Shown here: positions 49,526 through 59,499 of the stretch, piece by piece
How the letters are laid out: the number at the start of each line of letters is the position of its first letter
How positions within the stretch are numbered: the first letter of the stretch is position 1
Assembly: GCA_039105265.1 (NCBI GenBank)
Contig: JAPFFF010000001.1
Coordinates: forward strand, 5,146,001 to 5,210,000
Source of the DNA: Tritrichomonas musculus
Lineage: Eukaryota; Parabasalia; Tritrichomonadida; Tritrichomonadidae
DNA length: 64,000 nucleotides
Direction of reading: 5' to 3'
Program-made: the position numbers and the translations under genes
The notes under the pieces: model-generated
What the model was told of the DNA's origin: nothing
The model's database searches: none
What the model saw: the letters and a program-made list of their open reading frames with translations, nothing else

Positions 49526-50336
49526 GAAAAAAATGTATAGAAAGAGCATTTTGCAGATGTAGTAATAGTGACTTCTTTAAGCAAAAAACAAAAAGAAAAA
49601 GCAGGATCAAATAATCTAAAACCACATGAAAAATTAACAAGTCTAAATGTATACATTTTCATTTTTTGTTTAGATAATCATAAATTTGTAGAAATTCTAG
49701 GTTTAAAATTCATATCTGTAATGAATGTTTTTTAGTATGCGATTAATTAGATGCAATTTCATTTCCTAATGTAAAAAAGATAACATATTATGGCTCTTTT
49801 TCTGGTAACAATAAAGTTAAAATTAAGCTAGCTTGTCTTTTTCTTTCTCTGAATTCATCAAATCTAAATATTAAAGAAAGAAAAAGACAAGCTTAAAAAA
49901 GTGCAAGAAAAACAGGCAAAATAAATCAAAATCCAAAAAATAGCGAGGCAAAAACAAAAGAAGAAAATTGATTCTTCAAAATACGAAATCAACGAAGTTA
50001 AGGAAAAACGGAGGCTCATAAAAATTGTCTTTTGAGATAACTGCTGAAATTATTGGTAAAATAGTATTATATTTTGATAAAGATTTGTGTATATATTTAT
50101 CAAAAAATTTAATTGAAAATTCTGATATTAATATCTGAGAAAAAAAATTCTCAATCTCTGAAATCGACCTCGGGTTTCGGTGTATATTTATTTATCGATA
50201 TCAAAAAGTAAATCAATTATCAGAATCAGTTGATATTAAAAAACTTTTTTTGTTGTCAAATAATTTTTTTTGTTCAAATTTTTTTAAAAAAAATTTTCCT
50301 TCAAAAAGTTACAAATATTAAACGTCCAATTCCAAA
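49464..50336. other. Intergenic region with a 31-base T run
   Basis: A homopolymer of about 31 T lies at 49492-49522. GACAAGCTTA words at about 49834 and 49888 form a loose inverted pair (CTTGTCTTTTTCTTTC against GAAAGAAAAAGACAAG), a possible hairpin of about 65 bases. No gene is seen. The last 50 bases lead into the TPR gene. Confidence 0.6.
49834..49894. repeat. Inverted repeat (hairpin)
   Basis: CTTGTCTTTTTCTTTC is followed about 25 bases later by its reverse complement GAAAGAAAAAGACAAG. This 16-bp perfect stem could fold as a hairpin. Confidence 0.6.
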
Positions 50337-51992
50337 ATGAATAATGTTACTTTAGATTGCGCTTTTGGTCCTCATACAGATGAAGTCCTAAAACAAATGC
50401 AAGATAGGAAAGAATATGAAGGAGATAACGATTATGTCGAGTATCCATTACCACCATTAATCTCAACAGAAAGAATGTTCTCAAGTGTACAAGAAGGGAT
50501 GACTCCAGAAAAAGAGCGCGCCTTTACAATAGCTCATAAAGCAAGAACAGCGATGGAACGCGGCAATTACAGAGACGCAGATAAAATGGCTTACCACGCT
50601 TTAAGTATTGATCCACTTTGTGTTGACGCATGGCGAGTATTTTGCAATTATATGAATCAAATATGCGAAGGAGATACCGTTATTTGTGCAATACGCGAGC
50701 TGATACATTTTTCTCGGCAATTTTACAAAAAAGAATTTGATGAATGCGATGGAATGTTCTATTCAGTATCATACACAAGACCATACATTCGCTTACTTTC
50801 AGATATCGCAATTACTGCTTTTCAAAGCGATCAATTAGATGTAACAATACGTGCTTATGAAGAAATTATTCGTCTAAATATTCATGACAACACTGGAGCT
50901 CGAAATCCTCTTCTTGCTTGTTATCTTAAGATCATTGGAAGAATACGCCGTATTCCATCAACTAGACCAATTCGTACGATTCAGCAAGCAGAGCAATTAA
51001 TGACCGGCCAAATAGACTCAGAAACAGAATCTATATTTGAAGATGGTAATCTTACAGTTCGATGGGCAAAACTATGTATTGCTTACCTTCAAAATAAGAA
51101 TTGGAAAGATATTGCCAAAGAAGAGTATGAAAAGAATGATCTGATTTTCAAAGTTATTTTTAATGATATTGATGTTTCACAAATCCAACCAGAAGACCCA
51201 AACCATCCTGAATCCTATGTAGAAGGCAGTAAAAGTGAAGAAGTTCGCGCACTCGGAGGAATGATCAAGCAAGCAATGAGAGATTGGCCTGATTTTGTAA
51301 TTGAATTGTGTAAACTTCTCAAAGGAAAAGTGACACAACAGTTCATCGAGCAAGTTGAATCAGAGACACCTGATCCTGAAAGTGAACTTACAACTGAACA
51401 TAAAGAGCAAATGAAGATGATTGCTCAGCATTTCCTCGATCAAGGACGAACAACTCTTTCTAACCGCCAATTTGACCAAGCAATTCAATGTTTCACCTTT
51501 GCAAAACGCGGTTACTTTGAATCTGCACAACCATCACGTAGGTTTTACTTACATGCACCTTTTGCCGTCGTTTCGAATAGGGCAACAGCTGCAGCTTACA
51601 TGAATATGTGGAACTTGGTCAGAATTGACACAAGATACACGCTCGCAATGAAGCCTGATCATGCCAAGTCATACCTGAGGCTCCCCAAGATTGCTGAAGG
51701 ATTCAAAGCCAAGCAGTTATATGAAATCTTCCAAAATATCGCACAGAAGGTCGAAAGTGCCTCTGTGAAAGAAGATGAAGAATGGAAAAATTTGGCAAAA
51801 ATTGCAATCGGACTGACTTCGGTGACAGCAATCGCTTTCGCTGCAGCTGGAATTTTGACAGAAGAAAAGAAAGAAGAATTGATTCAGACAGGAATTGAAG
51901 ATTGCTTTTGTCCAGTTAATGTTGGAGTTGAGTATCCTTTGCTGCCATGGCTGAATCCATCTGACATAGAACAGCCAATTCCTAATTTTTGA
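50337..51992 (+). CDS. TPR-type helical repeat protein, probable housekeeping gene
   Basis: 551 residues, ATG at 50337. The visible order is an acidic N-terminus, a TPR-like pair at about 65-110 (A-R-T-A-M-E-R-G-N-Y-R-D-A-D-K-M-A-Y-H-A-L-S-I-D-P), a helical middle with L-N-I-H-D-N-T-G-A-R-N-P-L-L, and a second TPR pair at about 365-435 (G-R-T-T-L-S-N-R-Q-F-D-Q-A-I-Q-C-F, N-R-A-T-A-A-A-Y, K-P-D-H-A-K-S-Y-L-R). The N-D/N-x-G-A-R motif is typical of proteins with the TPR/ST7-like N-D-N-Q-G-x-R signature. GC content and codon use are more balanced than for neighbouring gene families, as expected of a well expressed single-copy gene. No membrane segment is seen, except a short Ala-rich stretch near 500 that is too polar to be sure. 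Role unknown; adaptor or chaperone-type binding is likely. Confidence 0.8.
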   Translation: MNNVTLDCAFGPHTDEVLKQMQDRKEYEGDNDYVEYPLPPLISTERMFSSVQEGMTPEKERAFTIAHKARTAMERGNYRDADKMAYHALSIDPLCVDAWRVFCNYMNQICEGDTVICAIRELIHFSRQFYKKEFDECDGMFYSVSYTRPYIRLLSDIAITAFQSDQLDVTIRAYEEIIRLNIHDNTGARNPLLACYLKIIGRIRRIPSTRPIRTIQQAEQLMTGQIDSETESIFEDGNLTVRWAKLCIAYLQNKNWKDIAKEEYEKNDLIFKVIFNDIDVSQIQPEDPNHPESYVEGSKSEEVRALGGMIKQAMRDWPDFVIELCKLLKGKVTQQFIEQVESETPDPESELTTEHKEQMKMIAQHFLDQGRTTLSNRQFDQAIQCFTFAKRGYFESAQPSRRFYLHAPFAVVSNRATAAAYMNMWNLVRIDTRYTLAMKPDHAKSYLRLPKIAEGFKAKQLYEIFQNIAQKVESASVKEDEEWKNLAKIAIGLTSVTAIAFAAAGILTEEKKEELIQTGIEDCFCPVNVGVEYPLLPWLNPSDIEQPIPNF

Positions 51993-52866
51993 TACATTTT
52001 TATAGAAAATCAAGAAAATTGTTCGTCTAAATGTTCTGTTGATATATTGATTTATATAAAATTATAAATTTCTAAAGATTTTATAAAGCATGCACGCTCA
52101 AAAAGTTCACTCTATTGAAAAAGTTTTGATTTTTTTTTTGAATGGTACTCTCAAATTTCGCACAACTTTTTATGAAGATAAATGGTCGTGAAAAAATTGA
52201 GAGAACCGTTACTTTTTGAATATTCTATTTCAAAAAAAGTGCCATTATATTTTTCGAATCCTAGTTGTCAATATTCCACGTCGGCAAAGTGGGAAGTGGA
52301 GGATGCTAGCACTTGCAAAGGAAGATATGTTTAATTACAGTTTACGCATTGCGGAAAATTCGAGGGATGGAGCTCTCCATTTCTTGAATCTTATTATTAA
52401 TAATTAAGTTATAGAGTGTATTATTATTATATTAAGACTAATCTTATCAATCTTAAGAAAATATTTTACAAATTATGGAAACTATGAAATTGATGAAATT
52501 GGAGCAGCTGAAACGGGAAGTAATACGAGTAATGGAGGAAAAGGGGCCATAAATGTAGCCAATTTTACATTCAAAAAAATGAGAAGTGATCAACATTGTT
52601 GTTGGCGGAATTGGAACATCAAAGCAGGCAACACAGAAAGAAGGTCCATCAGGTAGCGACCGAAGATGAAAAATATTTTTTCAAACCAATTGAAAAAGTG
52701 GATGATGAGATACCAATTCACGAAAGGAGGCGACATCAAAAAAGAAACTTTACTTGTTGTTGCAGGAGTCTCTAGAGATGAAGACAGAGGCAATCATGGT
52801 GAAAAAGTACTTTATATGATGGAGAAGTATTTAATAACAAAAAAAAAAAAAAAAACATACAATTCT
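51993..52866. other. Intergenic region with possible gene relic
   Basis: Between about 52260 and 52830 the base composition is more coding-like and short frames occur (52216-52407 and 52666-52917, both +), but they have no recognisable domain and stop early. It may be a decayed gene cut by the hAT element that follows. A run of 17 A precedes the element. Confidence 0.4.
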
Positions 52867-52874
52867 ATTATGAT
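52867..52874. repeat. hAT target-site duplication, left copy
   Basis: ATTATGAT, identical to 53616-53623. Confidence 0.85.
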
Positions 52875-53615
52875 CAGGGATGGTAAAAGAGTAACTCGAG
52901 TAAACTCGGGTAAATAAACGGTTTCTACTCGAAATTTACTCGGGAAAATGTTCGAGTAAACCGTCTACTCGAGAGTGAAATTTTTTAATTCACATTTCAT
53001 CATTTTCGAGTATTTTCTGTCAATTACTCTGAGTAAAATTGATTATTTAATAATAAAGTATTTTTGTATAAAATAAAAAGCTTATTTATCTTATTTAAAA
53101 TATTTTTATTTCTTATCTACTTTTGGTTATTTAAATAAATCAAAATAATTTATGTTCAAATGTAAATATATATGTTTTAATGAAATTTTGTGTCATATAC
53201 AATCATTTTATTCATAAATTTAATAAACCAAAGTAAAGTTTGTAAAAAGATTGCTTTAATTCAATTTGGAATTAAATTTATTGTAATTAAGAATACCATC
53301 AATAAGTAATTAAAATCTTATTTTTTTTTTTAGTATTTATCATTTGTATAAGAAATAAATAAAAAAGCTTTTGAAATGTATTCTAAAAACTATTTTTATT
53401 AAAAAAAAAAAAAAAAATGGGAGTCGAACCAGTGATTACGAGTAAACTCGAGTAAATAAGTTATAATTGAATAGCATGAGTAAAGACGAGTAAAAATAAA
53501 TTTAAAAACGGTTTTTTTACTCGAGTTTACTCGAGTAATATAGAGTACGAGGCTTACTCGAGTAAGAAAAATTTTCGAGTAGCCTTTCTTTACTCGTACT
53601 CGATTTCCATCCCTG
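52875..53615. mobile_element. Nonautonomous hAT element (MITE), 741 bp
   Basis: The termini are CAGGGATGG...CCATCCCTG, typical of hAT transposons, with a perfect 8-bp target duplication ATTATGAT. Subterminal regions on both sides contain many copies of ACTCGAGTAAACTCG in both orientations, which probably bind the transposase. The interior is AT-rich with no transposase frame, so mobility would need a transposase supplied by another copy. It lies between a possible gene relic and a truncated Sel1 fragment. Confidence 0.88.
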
Positions 53616-53623
53616 ATTATGAT
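53616..53623. repeat. hAT target-site duplication, right copy
   Basis: ATTATGAT, identical to 52867-52874. Confidence 0.85.
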
Positions 53624-53668
53624 GAAGTTAAAGAGAAAAAAGTTTTTACTCTTAATAATTTTGTTATA

Positions 53669-54125
53669 TCAAATCATGACCAAAGCCTTCATAAAACTCA
53701 GACGAAATATCAGGTAATTTATTACTTTTGGCATTGAATTTAAATTTAGATTACATTTAACAATATTTTGTGTCAAAGGAACAAAAAAGTTATTATAAAC
53801 GTAATCTATATTTATCATATAGTTAAGTTGATTTTCAAAAACTGCATAATCGATAAGATTCTTATTTGTTATTAATGTGCAAATTTGATCAGCTAAATCA
53901 TTACTCTCATCATCGTATTCATCAATACCTTTCTTAATATTTTCTAAGTCAAATCCAAATCCAAAAATCGAAGCAATACAAAGTAAATCGCGATGTAACA
54001 GATTCAATTATATTGCTTTGTGTTGGATTTTCATAGACATATATATGTGCTAAATTATAAATAGACAATTGATCATTACATTGCTTAATAGCTTCTTGAA
54101 AATATACTTAAAGAGATCTTTATAA
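53669..54125 (-). pseudogene. Sel1-family C-terminal fragment
   Basis: From about 54125 the minus strand reads F-Q-E-A-I-K-Q-C-N-D-Q-L-S-I-Y-N-L-A-H-I-Y-V-Y-E-N, which lines up with the Sel1 gene at 1-2532 (F-E-E-A-I-R-Q-K-N-D-A-V-S-M-Y-N-L-S-N-I-Y-M-Y-D-E). After a frame change near 54000 it continues as a 112-residue open frame (53669-54007) with the helical tail of that family. It is a truncated, frameshifted copy without its repeat region. Confidence 0.6.
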
Positions 54126-54584
54126 ATTTCTGTTCTAAATAATATATAAATCTTTTTTTTTTTTTTTTTTTTCACCAATTACAAAATTACAAGATTGAAA
54201 GGTGTTGGGGCGATTTTTATTAAAAAAATTCTTTATTTGGATATATTTTGTATTATACATTGAATAAAAAATATATTATAGGATTATAGCTAATATTATT
54301 TAACAGATTAAACTATAAATGTATATTAAAAATATGGGAAATTTGAATACTAAAAATTAAAAATGAAAATCTTATTTAAAAAATGCAAGTGATCTCGATG
54401 AAAATGATTTTAATCATTATATTTTTGATTTTATTATATATTACACAAGTTTATTAAATATATATTATCATATTTATTTTGTTAAATATCCATTTTTATA
54501 AAAGATAAATTTATTTCAAATTTCGCCCAAAACCTTTCAAAATGTCATATTTTCAAAAGAAATAAAGAGGGAAGTTCACTTTTG
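54126..54584. other. AT-rich intergenic region
   Basis: A run of 18 T at about 54155-54172, then A/T-rich DNA to the ankyrin gene. No gene is visible. Confidence 0.6.
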
Positions 54585-57286
54585 ATGTTTTCTTTTGGAC
54601 GTAATAAAATAAATCTAGAAAGAAAAAATTTGAAGTTTATTTTAAATAACCAAGTAATTTATTGTTCAAAGTCGACAGCAGTGAGAATCAGCCCAATTAT
54701 AAAAAAACATTTTTCGGAGTCAAATCAAGACTATTTTTCTATAACGATTCCAGAGTTTACAGATTCTTTATTATGTTCCGAAGAAGATTATAAATATTTT
54801 GATGACATTTTAAATTTAATTGAAATTCAAATTACTATTACAAATAAAGATATTTTAAAAATATTTGCAAGAGAACTTGAAATCAATGAGCTTACATGCT
54901 TAATTGAAATGTTTGAACAATCATATGAAATAATCACAACAGACAAGTTTCTTTTAATTCAAAAAGAAATTTTTGAAAAAATCCTCAATATTAACAATGA
55001 CAATTATGGTCAATTAATTGACTATTTACTAAAAATTAAAGACAAAGAAGAAGAAAAAATTCTAATCAGCAAAGAATCTCTTTATAATTTTGTTTTGACA
55101 GCATGTATGACAAACGCTTCAAAAATTGAAATATTATTGAATTTTTTGAAAGATTTTGAGAGTATAACAAAAAGTGGTCAATTTAAATACTTCAAAGAAG
55201 AAATTTTAAAAGAACTAAAAGATAATCAAAATTCGAAAGAAATTCGTTTCATCGTTCGCTACTTATTTTTTCAGAAAGAAATTCCAAAAGAAAAAATTGA
55301 ATCAACTTTTTCAGATCAAGAAATTAATAGTTACGTTGATCTTATTTTTATTTTTTCAACTAATGATAGAGGCCAAATAATTTCAGAAATAGAAACTCAA
55401 AAAAGAGATAATTCCAACTTTTTAAGTGAGTTTGAAGTAGAGGACAAATATCAATTCAAGATTTATCAATCAATTCAAAATGATGATTTGGAATCATTCA
55501 CTCAATTGATCAATAGAAAAACAGGAAAAATCAATTATAATGATTACGTAGAATATTCAAAATTCAATAGAAATTCAGAATTTTTTCAATTCAATTATTT
55601 GAATTTAAGTTCGTTTTTTGGGTCTGAAAAAGTTTTCAATTTAATTTATGTGAACACAAATCCAAAGCATGAAATAACATATGAAACTTTTAAAGTTGCA
55701 GTAATAGGTGGAAACTCATCTATAATTCACAAATGCGAAGAAAATATAGATTTTAATGACATGTACAATCCAACATGTTTGTATGTTTTGAAAGCGATCC
55801 AATACCATAGAAAAGAAGTTTTTGAATGGCTTATTGAAAAATTGAATGATAAAACACAACTCAATCACGTTCGCTTCATTGAATGTGCTATTCGATATAA
55901 CAATATTGAAGCACTCTTTATCTTGCTTTCAATGGGAATAAGTTACCAATCTTTATTCGCTTTTTCAATGCTTTATAATAATTTTTATTTGGCCAAATTA
56001 GCATTGAAATTGCCTTATAAAAGTAAGTTTTGTTCTAGGAAAATTAAAATAAATGATTATTCTCCATTCACTTTTATGATCAGAGATGAAATGCCTGTTT
56101 ATATCGCTATTTCAAAAAATCAAATTGATTTTGTGAAAATTATCGTTAACGATAAAAATTACGATCCTTTTGTCAAATACCAAAATATGACACCGATTGA
56201 GTTTGCTATAGCTAATGACAAATTTGAAATCGTTAAATTTTTACTGACCAAAAGGAATATAATGAAAGCTCAGAAATATAAAATGAGTCTTTTTGAATTC
56301 ACAATTCTTCAGAAAAAGTTCAACATAGCAGAATTCTTCTTACATCAACCAACGTTAAAAAGCATTGGTGATTACACGTATTCTTCGTTTAAATTACCTG
56401 ACTTAGATAACATTAATAATATTTCTAATCCTGATTTTGAATTCATCTCAAATTGTACTCACTTTTTCTTAGATACTTCAAAAAGTGAAAAAACGGAAGA
56501 AATCAAAAATAAAATTTGTTTAAAGAATCAATCATTATTGGCTTGTCTTGCAGCTTATTCATTGAATGAAGTTGAATTTGTACCATTTTTAAATAAATAT
56601 AAAATTGACATAAATATCACAGATCCAGAAACCGTTTATTTTAAAATTTTCAAATAAAATGAATCCATTTATTGCCAGCGTAATGAATGTTAAATATGAT
56701 GTTCTTTTTGTTATTCTTTCTAAATATAAAGATGCGATTGACCTCAATTGTAAAAATTCAAAAGGAATGACATCACTTCACATTTTATGTCTTCAAGATT
56801 CATTGACCATGGAAGGTCAAAGAATTCTGATAAATTCACCATACTTGAAAATAAATGAAAAAGAAAAAATTAACGGTTATACACCTTTGCATTTGGCTGT
56901 TGTGAAAGGAAATATTGAAGTAGTTAAATTTTTATTTCAGATTCCTTTTCTAAATTTGCATGCTTTAGATAATGATGATAATACACCTTTTCATTTGATT
57001 TTTAAAAGCAAAAAATGTTATCATATGTTGAAGTTGTTTTTGTTACATTCAAGTTCAGAATTTGATTTAATGAAAAGAAATAAAAAAGTTTTTATTTGAT
57101 GTTTCTAATATATAGAATCAAACACCGATTGATATTTTTATTGCCTATTATAAATCTATATGTTATAATAATTTAGTTTTCGAACTTTTGGTCAAGTTTA
57201 AGATTGATGAAAATACGAAAGAATACATGAAAAATTTTAATTATTTATTTTTAATAGTTATTTCCACCGAATATTGTGAATTCTAG
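54585..57286 (+). CDS. BTB-like/DUF3447 ankyrin protein, three coding segments
   Basis: ATG at 54585 (a TTG one codon earlier is ignored). The first segment runs to 56633, the second from 56662 to 57087 and the third from 57116 to the TAG at 57284-57286. They are separated by two 28-base stretches, 56634-56661 and 57088-57115, whose removal restores a continuous ankyrin reading frame (...P-E-T/N-P-F-I-A-S... and ...N-K-K/N-Q-T-P-I-D...). Total is about 880 residues. Residues 15-95 look like a trichomonad BTB-like domain (F-I-L-N-N-Q-V-I-Y-C-S-K-S-T-A-V-R-I-S-P). A helical linker follows, then the DUF3447/ankyrin region from about 290 to the end, including G-Y-T-P-L-H-L-A-V-V-K-G-N-I-E-V-V-K-F-L-F. 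Such proteins are scaffolds with unknown partners. If the inserts are not spliced, the gene is broken. Confidence 0.7.
56634..56661 (+). other. 28-nt insert 1, possible mini-intron (GT...TG)
   Basis: Starts GTTTATTTT and ends AAATAAAATG. It introduces a TAA and a frame change. Removing exactly these 28 bases joins codons GAA ACC to AAT CCA in phase 0. The last dinucleotide is TG, not AG. Confidence 0.45.
57088..57115 (+). other. 28-nt insert 2, possible mini-intron (GT...AG)
   Basis: Starts GTTTTTATTTG, has TTCTAAT near the 3' end as a branch-point candidate and ends ATATATAG. Removing it joins AAA to AAT in phase 0 and restores the ankyrin consensus. Length equals that of insert 1. Confidence 0.55.
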
Positions 57287-57750
57287 TGCATTATTAAAAG
57301 AAAAAATAATTTAAGCTGTGTATTTTTATTTATATTAAAACTGATAAAAAAATATTAATTCTTAAAGTATATTTAAGAAGTTATTTTTAAAGAGCTATAA
57401 TGTCTCTTTACTATTACTTAAATACATTTTAAAGGTTTGAGATGAAATATGTAGCGAAAATAAAAATGAAAAAAAAAATCCTCCCGTGTGGTTTAAATGT
57501 TTATTAAATGCTTTAAGAGTTTTGCGATTAAGCAATTAATAAGAAAAAGCTAGGCATAAGCTTTAAGAAAAAAAGGAAAATAAAAGGAAAAAGGGTAAAA
57601 CTTGAAGTTAAAAGGTCCAAAAAGACTTCAAGTAATGAGTCAGACTTGGAATAAACGGTCGCCAAAAATGATCATTGAGCAACACAGATCATTCTGAGGA
57701 CGTGCTTTCTTACTCTAATGGTTTTTAATAAACAATCCACACGTGATGGC
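57287..57750. other. Intergenic region and retrotransposon 3' untranslated region
   Basis: AT-rich host DNA to about 57480, then a more balanced stretch that is probably the 3' untranslated region of the minus-strand retrotransposon. It contains TAAACGGTCGCCAAAA at 57652-57667. I could not find a clear 3' boundary or target duplication. Confidence 0.5.
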
Positions 57751-59499
57751 TCACTCACAGTTAGAAGTCGATGAAGAATCTGAAAAATCTGAAACATCAT
57801 TAAGAATCATTCCCTCTGAATTGACTTTTCTCCAATAAGGAACAGAACCTGAGTTAACAAGGACATCGTTGTCACTATCTGAGGAATCATCAGTAGAGGT
57901 TTTCGAAAAAGAACGATCAATAATAGGAGTAGAATGGTTACTGTCATCATTGATAAGTTGGTCCCAAGTATTATCATCAATGGAATTCATAGAACAATTC
58001 TGATAATCGGATTGAGATTGGATATCAGAAGAGGAAAGTTGATCATCAGAGTTTACTGAATTATCAGAATTAACTGAGATGTCGGTAGAGTTATGAGTTT
58101 GGTTGTTGGAAACAACAATGTTGTTGTGTGCAGGAGGATACCAATGATAAGCAATGAACATCGATTCGCGTAAAGATGTGATAACCATTTGCTTTGCTAT
58201 TTTCTTCCAGTCTGCTTCCGTACCAGTAATTCTTTTCAACTCATCTAACGTTTCACTGGGAATAGCACCAAGAGAAGATACAACGATTACAAAGAAATCA
58301 ACATCGCAATTGAATTGAACTTTACAATCTTCGATGAGTGATTTGTATTTGTTCAACTTCTGTTGTCTTCTAAGATTGAGAGTTGAAATTGTACCATATT
58401 CATCATCGTCAGTCAACATTCCATAAGGAATCGTAATTTCAACGATGTGCAATTTGTCATTCTTCCACCAGAAAAGATCTGGTTTAAGATCAGCATTCTC
58501 ACCTTCAAGTCGTCCGCCGTCGCGGCTCCGAACGACCTGGTTAGAATGAACTATGGCACGTTTATGATCAGTAATGTATTTATTGATAATAAGAGCAATA
58601 GCATCGTGTCTTTTAGTAAATTCGTGTTTTCTATAAGAGCAACCATTTAGCAAATGGTGAATGGTTTCGATCTGTCCACAACATTTACAATTGCCGTCAT
58701 CTTGTCTATGAGTTTGTCTTCTTTTCATACTGCCTGTAAAGAGAGAACCAAGTCTGGCTTTAAATGAAAAATTAACAATAGAATCAGCAGCGTTAACTCT
58801 TTGAGAAATGTAGAAATTGCTAATAGGAGAATTCTTCAGTGTTTCGAAAGTATGTCCTTTTAATCTATTCTTAAGAAGTGAAGATATGTGTCTCTTTTGA
58901 ATCACTTTCATGATTAACTTCATAACTTTCATGTAATTAACTTTGATTTCAGTTTGCTCGTCATCAGTATTCAAAGGTTTAATTGAAAAACCGGTATCGT
59001 CATGATTCATTTGAAGATTGAGATCGTGCAAGGCTTTAACAGTGCGTGAAAGAAGGTTCGAAGTTCCGCACCGATTGTTGCCTTTAATTGCACCAAATTC
59101 GGTCACGGGCACATGCAAAAAAGGTGAATCATCTTGGACATGAGCATCACGAAATTGCATTTCATCATTGTCTGAAGCAGTGATGAAGTGCTTGACGTTT
59201 TTGTCCTTAGATTCGTGCATTCCCATATATAAGCGAATTGTAAGTGCTTTATGTCGTTCAGACAAGCATTGTAAGTTTAAACCACCATCATGTTTGGAAG
59301 AATAAAACCAATCCGTTGGAACACCAGCTATGCCGATTTTTTTTGAGATGCGTCCTCGTATGAATTCATCTAATTCATTGAGTTTGGTCGTAGAAACTGC
59401 GTTGATCATCAATTCATAATCCAATTGAGGGAGTATGAACTTTTTGATAGCATCTACTGATTGCATCGTCCTCAGGGCACTAGATGTGATTTTGCTCAC
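57751..59499 (-). CDS. Retrotransposon protein, C-terminal part with restriction-like endonuclease
   Basis: About 580 residues in a frame shifted by one base from the upstream part; the start at 59499 would be GTG, so it is read as a continuation, not a gene of its own. It holds the thumb/linker region, then the C-x-C-C...H-H-L-L-N-G-C zinc knuckle (C-K-C-C-G-Q-I-E-T-I-H-H) and the endonuclease core K-P-D-L-F-W-W...H-I-V-E-I-T-I-P-Y-G with a later Y-K-S-L-I-E, matching the PD-(D/E)xK fold of R2-type elements. This enzyme nicks the target DNA to prime reverse transcription. The last 130 residues are Ser- and Asp-rich and probably disordered. The frame break upstream lies in an A-run near 59508. 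Confidence 0.85.
   Translation of the reverse strand: MSKITSSALRTMQSVDAIKKFILPQLDYELMINAVSTTKLNELDEFIRGRISKKIGIAGVPTDWFYSSKHDGGLNLQCLSERHKALTIRLYMGMHESKDKNVKHFITASDNDEMQFRDAHVQDDSPFLHVPVTEFGAIKGNNRCGTSNLLSRTVKALHDLNLQMNHDDTGFSIKPLNTDDEQTEIKVNYMKVMKLIMKVIQKRHISSLLKNRLKGHTFETLKNSPISNFYISQRVNAADSIVNFSFKARLGSLFTGSMKRRQTHRQDDGNCKCCGQIETIHHLLNGCSYRKHEFTKRHDAIALIINKYITDHKRAIVHSNQVVRSRDGGRLEGENADLKPDLFWWKNDKLHIVEITIPYGMLTDDDEYGTISTLNLRRQQKLNKYKSLIEDCKVQFNCDVDFFVIVVSSLGAIPSETLDELKRITGTEADWKKIAKQMVITSLRESMFIAYHWYPPAHNNIVVSNNQTHNSTDISVNSDNSVNSDDQLSSSDIQSQSDYQNCSMNSIDDNTWDQLINDDSNHSTPIIDRSFSKTSTDDSSDSDNDVLVNSGSVPYWRKVNSEGMILNDVSDFSDSSSTSNCE

Noticed and set aside
49447-49662. 71-codon frame with a poly-Lys stretch
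   Set aside because: The Lys run is the T homopolymer read backwards; no other support.
53401-53435. A tRNA gene
   Set aside because: Only the B-box word is present; no A-box, anticodon arm or acceptor pairing is found.
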